64,000 nucleotides of DNA from Paenibacillus glycanilyticus (GTDB taxonomy: Bacteria; Bacillota; Bacilli; Paenibacillales; Paenibacillaceae): positions 106,106 to 170,105 of the forward strand of contig NZ_BSSQ01000008.1 of the NCBI RefSeq assembly GCF_030161375.1, given 5' to 3'. Under the pieces are notes generated by a model that saw only the letters and a program-made list of their open reading frames with translations, made no database searches and had not been told where the DNA came from. The number at the start of each line of letters is the position of its first letter. Positions within the stretch are counted from its first letter, which is position 1. Both the position numbers and the translations under genes were made by a program. Shown one piece after another: positions 43,049 through 52,325 of this stretch.

Positions 43049-43555
43049 ATGACAACTACGAAATCCAAGAAAAAGAGCAGCTTAATCGCGGCCAGCGCCG
43101 TACTACTCGCTGTTATGATGACCGCATCCGCTTGCGGATCGGACGACAATGCCAAGAACAATGCCGAGGGCTCGGCGGTTGAACAACCGTCCAATGCCGC
43201 ACCTGACAACACCAGCAATAATACAACGAATAATAGTAACACAAGCAACAATCAGGCTGAGGGACAAAACAACGGCGTAGTAGATCCGGAAACGGCATCG
43301 CCGGATGTTGATGCAAATGCGGCTCCTGAGGATTCCGCAGTAAAAACGGGCGAAGGCGTGTTTGCCGGACAAGCCGATACAACTTCGGTTGAGATCGACT
43401 TGCCTGAAGGCCCAATGGTTCTGCAGTTTACGGACGAACTGGCCGATGAAATCAACAGCATTCCAGCGGATACAAAAGTAACGTTCGAATATACCGAGAA
43501 GGTCAGCGGAGATGTTACGCAATACTTTTTGAAAAAACTCGAAGCAAAATCCTAA
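43049..43555 (+). CDS. Small secreted lipoprotein of unknown function
   Basis: This 168-residue protein has a lysine-rich start, a hydrophobic signal and a lipobox TASAC (cysteine at about 29), then an asparagine/threonine-rich, disordered linker (about 35-75). The C-terminal globular part (about 95-168) has strands such as TTSVEIDLPEGPMVLQFTDEL and ends FLKKLEAKS. The small C-terminal domain resembles those that bind calcium or wall components only vaguely; no family is assigned. AGGAGG precedes the ATG; it is 17 bp from the next gene and may be cotranscribed with it. Confidence 0.75.
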   Translation: MTTTKSKKKSSLIAASAVLLAVMMTASACGSDDNAKNNAEGSAVEQPSNAAPDNTSNNTTNNSNTSNNQAEGQNNGVVDPETASPDVDANAAPEDSAVKTGEGVFAGQADTTSVEIDLPEGPMVLQFTDELADEINSIPADTKVTFEYTEKVSGDVTQYFLKKLEAKS

Positions 43556-43572
43556 TAAAGGACGGATGAACG

Positions 43573-44478
43573 ATGCGTGTTGCGGTAACGGGGGGCACCG
43601 GCTTTGTTGGCCGGGCGCTGGTGAAAGCCTTGCTCGAGAGAGGCGATGACATTTGGGTCGTATCACGGAAAAAGGCTGGTTCTTCTTCATCTAACGATTC
43701 CAGACTTCATCAAGTCACTTGGGACGAGCTCGCCGTGTCGCCGGGCAGCTTGGAGGGAACCGACGTTATTGTGAACTTAGCCGGCGAAAGTATCAACCAG
43801 CGCTGGACGGCTGCCGCCAAGCAGCGTGTTCTCCACTCGCGGACCGAAGCCGCGGCACGTATCGCGAATCTTGTTAGTCAGTTGAATCAGAAGCCGGAAG
43901 CCGTCATTAACGCTTCCGGCATTTCTGCGTATGGCAACTCTCTTACCGCGACTTTTGATGAGAGCAGTCCGCTCAAAGTAACGGATTTTCTGTCAAGCGT
44001 TGTGGAGCAATGGGAACAAGCTGCAAATGCCATCCCGGTGAAACGATTGGTTAAGCTGCGCGTAGGCGTCGTCTTGAACCGGACAGGCGGCGCGTTCCCC
44101 CTTATGGCTCTGCCTCACCGCTTATTCGCGGGAGGTAGGCTCGGAACGGGATCGCAATGGCTCTCCTGGATCCACTTGGAGGATATGGTCCGGCTTATTC
44201 TGTTTTGTATCGATCACCGGGAGATGGAAGGACCCGTTAACGGTTCGGCTCCCGAGCCCGTTACGAATGATCAATTCGGACGGGCGCTAGGTAAAGCCAT
44301 AGGCCGGCCCCATTGGCTTCCCGCTCCGGCTTTTATGATGAAGGCTGTACTTGGGGAAATGTCTTCGCTGCTTCTCGAAGGACAAAGAGCGGTTCCCCGC
44401 AAAGCGATCGAGCATGGTTTTACGTTCAAATATCCCACAATCGAAAGCGCCATGAGCCAGTTAAGCGGAAAAAGCTGA
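43573..44478 (+). CDS. TIGR01777 family NAD-dependent epimerase/dehydratase-like protein
   Basis: This 301-residue protein begins with the Rossmann signature VAVTGGTGFVGRALV and carries VNLAGESINQRWT and the DUF1731 C-terminal region (PAFMMKAVLGEMSSLLLEGQRAVP), which define the TIGR01777/SulA-related family (YfhF in Bacillus). It is an extended SDR-like protein of unknown substrate. AAAGGA precedes the ATG. Convergent with the pilus operon, 9 bp from its last stop. Confidence 0.88.
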   Translation: MRVAVTGGTGFVGRALVKALLERGDDIWVVSRKKAGSSSSNDSRLHQVTWDELAVSPGSLEGTDVIVNLAGESINQRWTAAAKQRVLHSRTEAAARIANLVSQLNQKPEAVINASGISAYGNSLTATFDESSPLKVTDFLSSVVEQWEQAANAIPVKRLVKLRVGVVLNRTGGAFPLMALPHRLFAGGRLGTGSQWLSWIHLEDMVRLILFCIDHREMEGPVNGSAPEPVTNDQFGRALGKAIGRPHWLPAPAFMMKAVLGEMSSLLLEGQRAVPRKAIEHGFTFKYPTIESAMSQLSGKS

Positions 44479-44506
44479 AAAGGGGAGTTATCCTCCCGTC
44501 TTCAGC
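44474..44506. terminator. Hairpin spanning the convergent stops of the epimerase and FHA genes
   Basis: GCTGAA pairs with TTCAGC and inside GGGAG with CTCCC. It covers both stop codons but lacks a T tract on either strand, so it is a weak terminator or an mRNA 3'-end hairpin. Confidence 0.4.
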
Positions 44507-46011
44507 ACATATTTGGGTCCGTTGCTGCCAGCCAGCTGAACCGTATCTCCCGGTTTGATTAAATAAGATTTGTAAGGAATCATCGACTCCCCGTTTAACA
44601 TACTGCCGTTTCTGGAGCCAAGATCTTTCGCACGATAGGATCCTTCCTCCCGTTCCAGCTCCAGATGAAGTCTTGAAATTCCATGCGCCTCTTCCTCATA
44701 ACTAACCTGCTCTCCTAGACGGCCCACCGTAAATTTCGAATCCCGCCAATCGAGCCAAGTACCGCCGCCTGCCCACTCCCGGTAGATTGCATATTCTGAT
44801 GAAACTTCTTCTTGATCCATTAGCAAAACCGTTGCTTCTGCCGCCATTGCTTCTGCATGCTTATGCTTGCTATGAAGATCCGCGGTATTCTTCTCATAGC
44901 CGTAAAACTCCGATTCCCGCTTAATAGATATAACGCTAGCATCGTGATATGCTCTTTTCTCCGATTCTTCTCCCCCATAACGAGGCCACATGCCAAGTGG
45001 TTGAGATTCCGGAACAAACTCGTCAATGATATCGTCTTCCGATGGTTTGGCGAGCAGTTCGGCCGGCAGCCTGCGAGACCATACCATGTATAAAGCGGCT
45101 ATTCCCATAAAGGTCAAACCTAAACTGATATATAGGCTGCTTTTTGAATGGGACGGCAAATAAATATATTTCCACACGCAGGCTATTACGATAACGGCAA
45201 CCGCAGCCGTGATCCACATCTTTCTCCTTGCAGCTTCAGGGTTATGCTCTTGCTCCTCGAGCTCAAGCATTGGAATATTCGATTTAACAGGGGTGGCGTT
45301 ATCGTAAGCCGATCTTGGATTAGACGAAACGTGTTCTCTGTCCAACTGCTCTGCAACTCTCTCGGGTGATACCGGGAACGCTGGTATAATCTTTTCTCGC
45401 ATTTGAGATAATTGTTGCGGTACGTGCTGAATAAATGAGTCGCCAATAAGGCCAAGCAAAACGGACCGGAGCTCGCTAATCGGCCATTTATTGCCGTTTA
45501 GCGGCTGTAGAATACATTGAAGTCCCGCGCCGTCAATGTCTTGGATGTACGCGGTCCACCTAACGATAAGCGACAGCAAGTCGCCAGCCCCAGGAATGCC
45601 GTTAGACTCACTTTCTCTTAACGGCACGTATGCAACGGCAATATCGTTAAGCTGTTCTCCTACAAACAAATATTGATCATCAAGCAGACAACCTTCCGGA
45701 CGAAGCATATAATGTTTGCATTCGTCAAAAGTTTCTACGATTCCAAGCAATAACGTATAGAACTGTTCCATCGTGAGCGGCTGAACCTGCAGACGGTGAA
45801 GCAGCATTTTTCGGCCTGCCAACGCATAACGGAAGGTAACCCTCCCGTCGATTTCCAGCCATTCCACCGGCAGAAGATGAGGGATTTTACCCGATTGCAG
45901 CATTTGCAGTTCAAGCTCGTCCAGCTCTGTTCTGCGAATTCCGTCCTTCCGGTCGACGATCATCTCATGGCCGCGGTTCATTGAAAAATCGATAATAAGC
46001 GGTAATCTCAT
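44488..46011 (-). CDS. FHA-domain membrane protein of the Tad pilus operon
   Basis: This 507-residue protein has a large N-terminal domain (about 1-200) of the DUF6382 kind found with FHA domains in Paenibacillaceae, two membrane helices near the middle (WITAAVAVIVIACVWKYIY and SLYISLGLTFMGIAALYMVW) and a C-terminal FHA domain (about 420-507; FTVGRLG, GISRLHLEL, LGSRNGSMLNGE). FHA domains read phosphothreonine, so it probably links a Ser/Thr kinase signal to the pilus machine. It is the last gene of the ten-gene operon, 19 bp after the prepilin peptidase. Confidence 0.82.
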   Translation of the reverse strand: MRLPLIIDFSMNRGHEMIVDRKDGIRRTELDELELQMLQSGKIPHLLPVEWLEIDGRVTFRYALAGRKMLLHRLQVQPLTMEQFYTLLLGIVETFDECKHYMLRPEGCLLDDQYLFVGEQLNDIAVAYVPLRESESNGIPGAGDLLSLIVRWTAYIQDIDGAGLQCILQPLNGNKWPISELRSVLLGLIGDSFIQHVPQQLSQMREKIIPAFPVSPERVAEQLDREHVSSNPRSAYDNATPVKSNIPMLELEEQEHNPEAARRKMWITAAVAVIVIACVWKYIYLPSHSKSSLYISLGLTFMGIAALYMVWSRRLPAELLAKPSEDDIIDEFVPESQPLGMWPRYGGEESEKRAYHDASVISIKRESEFYGYEKNTADLHSKHKHAEAMAAEATVLLMDQEEVSSEYAIYREWAGGGTWLDWRDSKFTVGRLGEQVSYEEEAHGISRLHLELEREEGSYRAKDLGSRNGSMLNGESMIPYKSYLIKPGDTVQLAGSNGPKYVLKTGG

Positions 46012-46030
46012 CCATACAACCTCCTCTCAA

Positions 46031-46546
46031 TTAACCGGATATGATCCACAAGGTTATTGCACCCGGTACAACCGCAAGCATAAAGGGAAAGGTGCGACCG
46101 CTCTTTGCCCATGTTAACCACGAAGAAGCAGTCGTCCGGATTCCAAACGGTAAAGCGGCAACAGCCATTATCCCTGCTACTATCTTTCTTGCAAACGGAC
46201 GGCTAACGAGCAGCAAGACCAGTCCTAACAGCCCAGCGTACAAAATGGCGTACATCATTAATTGAAGGACGGCAATCGCCCCTAGCCAAGCTCCAAGCGC
46301 CGCAAACAACTTCACATCCCCGGCGCCGATTCCCTTGGCCAAATGCAGAAGGAGCAGCGGAACAAAACCCGCGAGCGCGCCTCCGAAAGCAAGCATTAGT
46401 CCCTGGCCTCCATGAACCGCCAAAGCGTATAAGCATCCGGCCGCCCAAAAAGGAACAGTCAGCAGATTAGGTATGGTCATTGCCTTCAGATCGGTATAAA
46501 AAGCTGCCAATAACAGTACGGTTACTGCCGCAAACGGTAAAGTCAT
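46031..46546 (-). CDS. A24 prepilin peptidase (TadV/CpaA type)
   Basis: This 171-residue membrane protein with about six helices carries both aspartates of A24 peptidases: YTDLKAMTIPN near the start and GAGDVKLFAALGAW in the centre. It cleaves the leader of Flp-type prepilins. It lacks the N-terminal methylase domain of PilD, as usual for TadV. ATG at 46546 overlaps the upstream stop as ATGA. Confidence 0.92.
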   Translation of the reverse strand: MTLPFAAVTVLLLAAFYTDLKAMTIPNLLTVPFWAAGCLYALAVHGGQGLMLAFGGALAGFVPLLLLHLAKGIGAGDVKLFAALGAWLGAIAVLQLMMYAILYAGLLGLVLLLVSRPFARKIVAGIMAVAALPFGIRTTASSWLTWAKSGRTFPFMLAVVPGAITLWIISG

Positions 46547-47520
46547 AATGGCGGATCCCCTTTCTTCATGACATTGAAATGCATGGATACCGTCTCTCCC
46601 GACGACGAAGTCGCCGTTAATTCCCAGGTACCCGGTGTCGTATTGCCGGAAACAAGCCATGTCCATTGTACATACCCGTTCGCATCTGCCGTCGCGCTGC
46701 CCAGATGTTTGGCAACACTGGAGCCGCTCTTATAATGAACGGCAAGAGATGCAGATGCACTCGGCGAAGTTAAAGCCGTTACCGTTGCTTTATTGCCGGG
46801 ACGCAGCGGCACCGGTTGAATGGAAACAATCTGTATTGGTATAACATCAGAAGATTCCGCCTGATCCTGTGCGGGTACCGCATCACTAACCCAAACCCGC
46901 TCGGACGCCTGCTCCCGCAAGATGATTTTTTTGTTTATAAAAGGCATGGCCAACGGAAATTCATATTCCGCTTCAACGGTCAAATAAGGCTCCTGCTTTT
47001 CCTTCAGATCCGGCAGCGCAAGATGCGACAACCTCAAATGCTTCTTCTGCAGCACCGCTTCGTCCGCAAATTGATGGAGCAGAGGCTGGATAGCCGTTCG
47101 TCCAAGCTCGGTAGCAGCGGCATCCGCTACCGGTTTCCAGTTCCCATCAAGTACGGCGGAAGCTAACGCGTCTGCCGGCGATGGCAGCCAACTAGCAGCT
47201 TCTTGCGCAATAGCCCCTCCCCAATCGGGAAGCGGCAAACCGATTGGACTCAAATCGGGTATGGAGGAAGTGGTATTCTGAAATGCAAGATCGGCGGGTT
47301 TTATATGAGCTGCTATTTGCCTGACGGTCTGGGAAGTTGCGGATTGCAAGGCCATCTGTACCGCGCATAAACGGATCATAATAATAAAAAGCAACAGGAT
47401 AATGAGCAGCAGAGGCATGACGAGCGCGGCCTCCAGAACGATACTGCCATTCTCGCCATCTCTGGTTTCCACTCGCTTCCGCCGGCTAATAAGACCAGCC
47501 AATCGTTTGCGTGGTTTCAT
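46543..47520 (-). CDS. TadE-like pseudopilin protein 2
   Basis: This 325-residue protein has a basic N-terminus and then GSIVLEAALVMPLLL, the TadE-like cleavage and helix signature, followed by an extracytoplasmic part with an Ig-like C-terminal domain (about 240-325; SIQPVPLRPGNKATVTAL). It is probably a minor pilin or pilus-tip component. It overlaps the end of the DUF5702-like gene by 35 bp; the exact start (47520 versus further inside) is uncertain because ribosome sites are weak. Confidence 0.78.
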   Translation of the reverse strand: MKPRKRLAGLISRRKRVETRDGENGSIVLEAALVMPLLLIILLLFIIMIRLCAVQMALQSATSQTVRQIAAHIKPADLAFQNTTSSIPDLSPIGLPLPDWGGAIAQEAASWLPSPADALASAVLDGNWKPVADAAATELGRTAIQPLLHQFADEAVLQKKHLRLSHLALPDLKEKQEPYLTVEAEYEFPLAMPFINKKIILREQASERVWVSDAVPAQDQAESSDVIPIQIVSIQPVPLRPGNKATVTALTSPSASASLAVHYKSGSSVAKHLGSATADANGYVQWTWLVSGNTTPGTWELTATSSSGETVSMHFNVMKKGDPPL

Positions 47521-49690
47521 ACTTGCCGTCAACAACCTTTCCTTGCAAGGATCCAAAGTGCCGTACAACCTCCATTACTCCCGGTAAAAACCATAACCTG
47601 GCCGATGTCTGCACCTCACCCGTCAAGGATGTTGGAACTTTGGATAACGTAACACCGCTGTTATGCTCGATGACGGCAATCATTCGGGCTAACGCCGAAG
47701 GGCGGCTGGCACCCCCGTGAATCAGCATAAACAACCGGAGATAATCCGTGTAAGATACATCCACGTTCATATATTTGGATAATGGTGCTGCACCCCGCTC
47801 CGTAAAAGCATTAAGATCCTCCATCGTTTTCTCCAAGCCATATACAATGGAGCACGACAAGATTAACAGCGGATGGGCAGCCGCTCTGCAGGATGACAAG
47901 CCTTCCATCGTTCTGATTGCCATTCGTACCCCAATCAATTCCCCATATGCTGCCGCCAAATTTGCGGTTGGACTATGAAAACCGTAAATGACATACTCTG
48001 CTTCCTGATTGCTAAATGCAATCGCATGGGCTAGTTCATTCGTATTGCCGCTAGTTAGCAGTGCGCGAAGATTTTGCGGCGAGAAAGCAGCGTAATGCGA
48101 AATGGCATACTCCGAGAAATATACAGTATCTCTCGTCTTCTCCAGCATATCGGCAAGTCCGTCAAACAATCCGCTCATCAAAGTGGTTGCTTGTTCCGTC
48201 TCTTCATGCGCATCTTGAGCAAAGGAAAGCCCTTGCGCTTCCGCCTCGGCCATTTCCTGATTAAACAAGAGATTGTTTGCATAACGCTTCTCTACTTCCT
48301 GAATAATCGAAAGATTCTCCTCCGTTTGAGGAATTAAGGTCATGCCATGCAGCAGACGGCGTGCTTCCGACCATAATTCGCTTGCGCGCGCCTCTTGCGC
48401 TTGCCGCTGCTTCTTGATTTCCTTATCCGATAGCTTCTGCTCGCGTTCGTCGAGGCTTGACCCCTTGCGCAAATAGGCTCCTTCATATTGTTCATAGGCG
48501 ATACGGAGATTCAGGACGCCTTCCTTGATCTGCTCATTATGGGGATTAGGAGAAGCAAGACCGGCAGTTAGATTCGTTATAAAGCCGCCCGCTTCCATTT
48601 GCAGCGATGCAAATCCCGAAGCTTGATTAGCGATTTCGGCACTGTAATCGGCGAACCAGCTATCCGGTAATATAAGCTCATCCGCCATTTGCCGAATGTC
48701 CTTCATATCGCTCCCTGGAGAGGAATCTAGCTGCGCGGCTGTATCGCCTGCAATGGATTTACCGGTAACCCGGTCATATCCGCTATTGGAAGGAGCATGA
48801 TCTGCATCTTGCTTGATGCGTTGCATCTCTTCGTTCATCCGCTTAGCCGCTTCAATCGCTTTGCCCGCTTCTAATTGCAGCTTGTCATGTTGTTTCTTTG
48901 CCGCTGAGAGCTCGCGAGACATCCCATCCGTCCACTCTCTTGCGTTTGTCTCGTATTCGTCAATGTCATCGGCGTGTTTTGGTTTTTCACCTTGCTGAAT
49001 CAAACTCTTGTCGCTCAGCACCCAATTGGCATAACCAGCGTAATCACCTGCAAGTCTAACCGCATGTTTCGTTCCCGTTGCAAGCTCCAGCGCTTTGGAC
49101 GGAATGAGACCCGCAATACCGCCTACGGTTTCCGCTGCTTGCCGCTGCAGCTGCAAGGCGGCAGTCAGATTCTCTTCCCGCTTGTCGTACAGCTTTCTTA
49201 GCTCCTCCAGCATATTGACGGTAACGGAAGCTTCCTTCATCGTCCCCGAGAGCGGAGCAAACTTCGATGCCAGTTCCAAGGTAAAGTCGACCGGCGCTTT
49301 ATACTTCATTTCCTCTAGCACTTGCCGGGCAAAGACAGCATGATTACCCAGTACCTCCGCAACATCCGTATGAGCGGATTCAAGTTCCGCCTGCACTAGC
49401 TTGAAGGTATCCGAATGCTCAGACGAGGATTGTCCTAAATTTGCTTGCACCGTCTGTTTGAAAATTTCATCGCTCCCCGTCCCTCCCCGGCCAAACAGAC
49501 CATACCGTTCATACAGCCTCTCGTCATACGCGGACAAGGAAGACCGGATGCCTGACCGGGCGGCATCTTCCGTTACTTTATGCAAGACGGCCATTCTTCC
49601 ATAATCAATTAGCACCGCTGAGAAGAGCAGCAGCCCGGATAATACAACGGAGGCAAATATCGTGATCGAGCCTTGCGTTGCTTTTGTCAC
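47486..49690 (-). CDS. DUF5702/TadG-like large pilus-associated protein
   Basis: This 734-residue protein starts TKATQGSITIFASVVLSGLLLFSAVLIDYGRM (given by the first residues), the pilin-like N-helix of TadG/DUF5702 proteins, followed by a long coiled-coil-rich extracellular part (heptads near 240-300 and 420-450) and no von Willebrand domain that I can see. Start is GTG, overlapping the previous stop as GTGA. In Tad systems the TadG position anchors the pilus outside the cell. Assigned by position and N-terminal signature. Confidence 0.75.
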   Translation of the reverse strand: MTKATQGSITIFASVVLSGLLLFSAVLIDYGRMAVLHKVTEDAARSGIRSSLSAYDERLYERYGLFGRGGTGSDEIFKQTVQANLGQSSSEHSDTFKLVQAELESAHTDVAEVLGNHAVFARQVLEEMKYKAPVDFTLELASKFAPLSGTMKEASVTVNMLEELRKLYDKREENLTAALQLQRQAAETVGGIAGLIPSKALELATGTKHAVRLAGDYAGYANWVLSDKSLIQQGEKPKHADDIDEYETNAREWTDGMSRELSAAKKQHDKLQLEAGKAIEAAKRMNEEMQRIKQDADHAPSNSGYDRVTGKSIAGDTAAQLDSSPGSDMKDIRQMADELILPDSWFADYSAEIANQASGFASLQMEAGGFITNLTAGLASPNPHNEQIKEGVLNLRIAYEQYEGAYLRKGSSLDEREQKLSDKEIKKQRQAQEARASELWSEARRLLHGMTLIPQTEENLSIIQEVEKRYANNLLFNQEMAEAEAQGLSFAQDAHEETEQATTLMSGLFDGLADMLEKTRDTVYFSEYAISHYAAFSPQNLRALLTSGNTNELAHAIAFSNQEAEYVIYGFHSPTANLAAAYGELIGVRMAIRTMEGLSSCRAAAHPLLILSCSIVYGLEKTMEDLNAFTERGAAPLSKYMNVDVSYTDYLRLFMLIHGGASRPSALARMIAVIEHNSGVTLSKVPTSLTGEVQTSARLWFLPGVMEVVRHFGSLQGKVVDGKYETTQTIGWSY

Positions 49691-50412
49691 GGATTGCCTG
49701 CTTTCCCGCCGTCGGTATAAGCTGCAAGAGCTTTGCCGGCTTGCTGCTTCGACGTTCTGTTGTTGAATTTGGCCGTGTAGTAACGAACCATATCCACATC
49801 CCTAATGAATTGAACCGGATCAACGATACTTGCTGCTGCAGCCGTCTTAGGCTCCGACAGTCCAAGCGTCTTCTCCAGAGGAACGAGAGAAACAGGTTGT
49901 TTCAGTTGCACTGCTACTTCCCGCTTGAGCACGCTATTTGCATAAGCGATCTTCCCCTGAAACGGCAGCCCCGCTTCACCGCTTAGCCAGGAAGAGGCTT
50001 GTTGCAGCTTAACTGTTGCCAGTCCAGAAGATTCGTTATTAGGCTCACCAGGCAAGTCAATCGACACATCCGTTTGGTCAGCCGCTAGACCAAATAAAGA
50101 ACCAAGCATATAATCACCGCTGACCCGCCAGTACAAGCTGTCATATTGGCCATCCCCCAGCATGCCGCTGCGAGCATTCCGATGGCTGTTATCCCAACTG
50201 AAGGATGCGCGCTCCACCACGATGGATGCCGTATAATAGAGCACAACCTTCTGATAGATATACATGCTGAATAATAGGAACATTAAGATAAGCAGAAAGA
50301 CGACCGGGAACACCAGTGCCGATTCCAACGTAAAACTGCCCTCCGCATTTCTAAGCCATCGCACCCAGCTTCGCTTAACATTAATTGGTGAAAATTTTGT
50401 CCGCTTCATCAT
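49687..50412 (-). CDS. TadE-like pseudopilin protein 1
   Basis: This 241-residue protein has basic residues, then EGSFTLESALVFPVVFLLILMFLLF (TadE signature, given by its helix), a membrane helix and an extracytoplasmic domain with no recognised fold. It begins 32 bp inside the end of the flp gene, so the two overlap and translation is probably coupled; ATG at 50412 has only a weak ribosome site. Confidence 0.8.
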   Translation of the reverse strand: MMKRTKFSPINVKRSWVRWLRNAEGSFTLESALVFPVVFLLILMFLLFSMYIYQKVVLYYTASIVVERASFSWDNSHRNARSGMLGDGQYDSLYWRVSGDYMLGSLFGLAADQTDVSIDLPGEPNNESSGLATVKLQQASSWLSGEAGLPFQGKIAYANSVLKREVAVQLKQPVSLVPLEKTLGLSEPKTAAAASIVDPVQFIRDVDMVRYYTAKFNNRTSKQQAGKALAAYTDGGKAGNP

Positions 50413-50572
50413 CGGCTTTGCCCATTAAACGTTCTATAAGTTCAATAATCCAATCCTTAAACAAAAGCGCAATAATGATAACGACCGCAATAATTAAAAT
50501 AACTTCAAGCGTACCGAGACCGCTTTCCGAACGCCAGAAGGAACGGGCCGCTTTACCTAACTTTTTCAACAT
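50381..50572 (-). CDS. flp: Flp-type (type IVb) prepilin
   Basis: This 63-residue protein has a short basic leader, then SGLGTLEVILIIAVVIIIAL, the Flp/Flp1-like cleavage region and hydrophobic helix with the conserved E at +5 (TLEV), and a charged short tail. It is the major pilin candidate of the operon. Only one copy is present. The prepilin peptidase is four genes downstream. Confidence 0.9.
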   Translation of the reverse strand: MLKKLGKAARSFWRSESGLGTLEVILIIAVVIIIALLFKDWIIELIERLMGKADDEADKIFTN

Positions 50573-50604
50573 AAGTAACTTCCTCTCTATTCATCATATA
50601 ATCC

Positions 50605-51453
50605 TTAAGACATGAGAAGCATGGCCGGAGCCGCAACAAACACCATCAGGACAAGTAAGATGCCTACCAGCGGAAAAACTAATTTGGAGGATGCTTCCTC
50701 CCCCCGAGAACGGGCAACCGCTTTGCGTTTCTCCCACAAGGAGTAGGAAATCTCGCGTAATGCCAGAACAAATTGATCGCCGCCCCTGCGATAGTTAAGC
50801 AGCATAACCGTTGTAAAGACGGAAACCTCCTGCACGGCGCAGCTTCGGTTAAACTTCTCGATTGCCTCACTGAAAGATTCGCCGTTCCTCAAAGCATGAA
50901 CAACTCTTTCCCACTCTTTATATAAAGGCTGAACGGAGGAGTCCTTGCCTTCCAGGCAACGGGCGAAAGCCTGCAAGACCGGTTCGCCTGCGCCAACTAA
51001 CAGCATTAATTTGCTCAGCGCTTCCGGCAGCTCGGAGACCATCGCTTGTTTTCTCCGCTCTACTTGACGCCCGGCTTCTATGAAAGGCCTCATCGGCAGC
51101 AGCAATCCGAGCACAACTCCCATGCCGATAAGAAGAGGTTCCTTGGCCAGCACGGCAAGCAAGGAGCAGCCGGTTAGAACAGCAAAGCCATAACCTGAGG
51201 ATTCAGCGATAAGTAGCTTCGTCCGATTCAACGGCCACTCCGTTCCTCTCAGCAGTACCTGCTTGGAATGAAAGCTGCTGAGTGGCAGTTGAAGCTGCAC
51301 ATATAGTTTGCCGCGTTCAAATAATCGGTCAAAAGGCAATACGATCAGCTGCTCCTTCCAATCCTGCTTGCCTTTCTTCAGTAGGCGACCCCATGCCGCT
51401 TTGCCTATTAGCGTTATCCAGAGCAGCATCAGAAAGAGCGCAATAACCGCCAT
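50605..51453 (-). CDS. tadC: Tad pilus inner-membrane platform protein TadC
   Basis: This 282-residue protein has a T2SSF domain with the cytoplasmic helical bundle GAGEPVLQAFARCLEG and terminal membrane helices. ATG at 51453 follows AAGGAGG six bases upstream, a much better site than the start 54 bp earlier. It lies 11 bp after the tadB stop. Confidence 0.9.
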   Translation of the reverse strand: MAVIALFLMLLWITLIGKAAWGRLLKKGKQDWKEQLIVLPFDRLFERGKLYVQLQLPLSSFHSKQVLLRGTEWPLNRTKLLIAESSGYGFAVLTGCSLLAVLAKEPLLIGMGVVLGLLLPMRPFIEAGRQVERRKQAMVSELPEALSKLMLLVGAGEPVLQAFARCLEGKDSSVQPLYKEWERVVHALRNGESFSEAIEKFNRSCAVQEVSVFTTVMLLNYRRGGDQFVLALREISYSLWEKRKAVARSRGEEASSKLVFPLVGILLVLMVFVAAPAMLLMS

Positions 51454-51464
51454 TTTATACCTCC

Positions 51465-52325
51465 TTACACTCGAATCCTCATAATGCGATGTATAAGCCA
51501 AAAACAAAACGCAAGAATAGCCAATCCAATCGTGAGCAGCACATAGCCGGCTCCACCGTACAGCGGCTTCATATAATCCGGAGCAAATGCGCTAAGAAAT
51601 CCAAGAAAAGCAAAAGGAACGCCCATCATGATCCGGGCTTCGAACCGTTTTTGCGCAAGCAAGACGGATATTTCCTGTTTAACCTCAAGCTTCTCTCCAA
51701 TCGTCTGCGAGGTCTTCTTCATCACTTCAACCAAATCGCCGCCCGAACGTTTGCATACCGCAAACACATCCGCGAATTGCGTTATGTCGTCGATATGGGC
51801 ACGTCTTGCCAAGCTGCGCAATGCTTGTTCAAGCGGCTCGGCATTATCCAGACGGTGCTTAATCATCTGAAATTCGATCAATAACTCCGCGTTAGGATCC
51901 GGATACAGCATTTTTAAATCATCAATCGTGGCGAGGAATGCATTTTCTACCGAACGGCCAGCAGCTAGCGAGGAGGAAAGCGAATATAACGCCTCCTTGA
52001 ATTGCAACTGCAGCCGATCCTTGCGCCGGGCAAGCAAAGCGTTCTTATATAGCCGTGGCGCAGTCAAACCTGCCATAGCAAACAAACAGGAGACAATAAC
52101 CGAATGGTAGATCAGATACACGGCGATAAAAAGGATGCAGGCGCCAACTGCAACGGATCCCGTAAACTGACTGTAGGACAAACGATATTGATCATAATCC
52201 TGTAGTGGCTGTACCGGTACCCGATCCTGCTTGCCCCGCTTCGCTCCGCTGCGGAAGGATGATTCCCATCCGCACCATTCGAGCAAAACACGCAATCGTA
52301 CCGCTGCGGATTGGATGATGGTCAT
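51465..52325 (-). CDS. tadB: Tad pilus inner-membrane platform protein TadB
   Basis: This 286-residue T2SSF-domain protein has membrane helices near the N-terminus and C-terminus and a cytoplasmic domain with SLAAGRSVENAFLATIDDL and VCKRSGGDLVEVMKKT. The start overlaps the tadA stop as ATGA. TadB and TadC together form the platform on which the TadA ATPase works. Confidence 0.92.
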   Translation of the reverse strand: MTIIQSAAVRLRVLLEWCGWESSFRSGAKRGKQDRVPVQPLQDYDQYRLSYSQFTGSVAVGACILFIAVYLIYHSVIVSCLFAMAGLTAPRLYKNALLARRKDRLQLQFKEALYSLSSSLAAGRSVENAFLATIDDLKMLYPDPNAELLIEFQMIKHRLDNAEPLEQALRSLARRAHIDDITQFADVFAVCKRSGGDLVEVMKKTSQTIGEKLEVKQEISVLLAQKRFEARIMMGVPFAFLGFLSAFAPDYMKPLYGGAGYVLLTIGLAILAFCFWLIHRIMRIRV

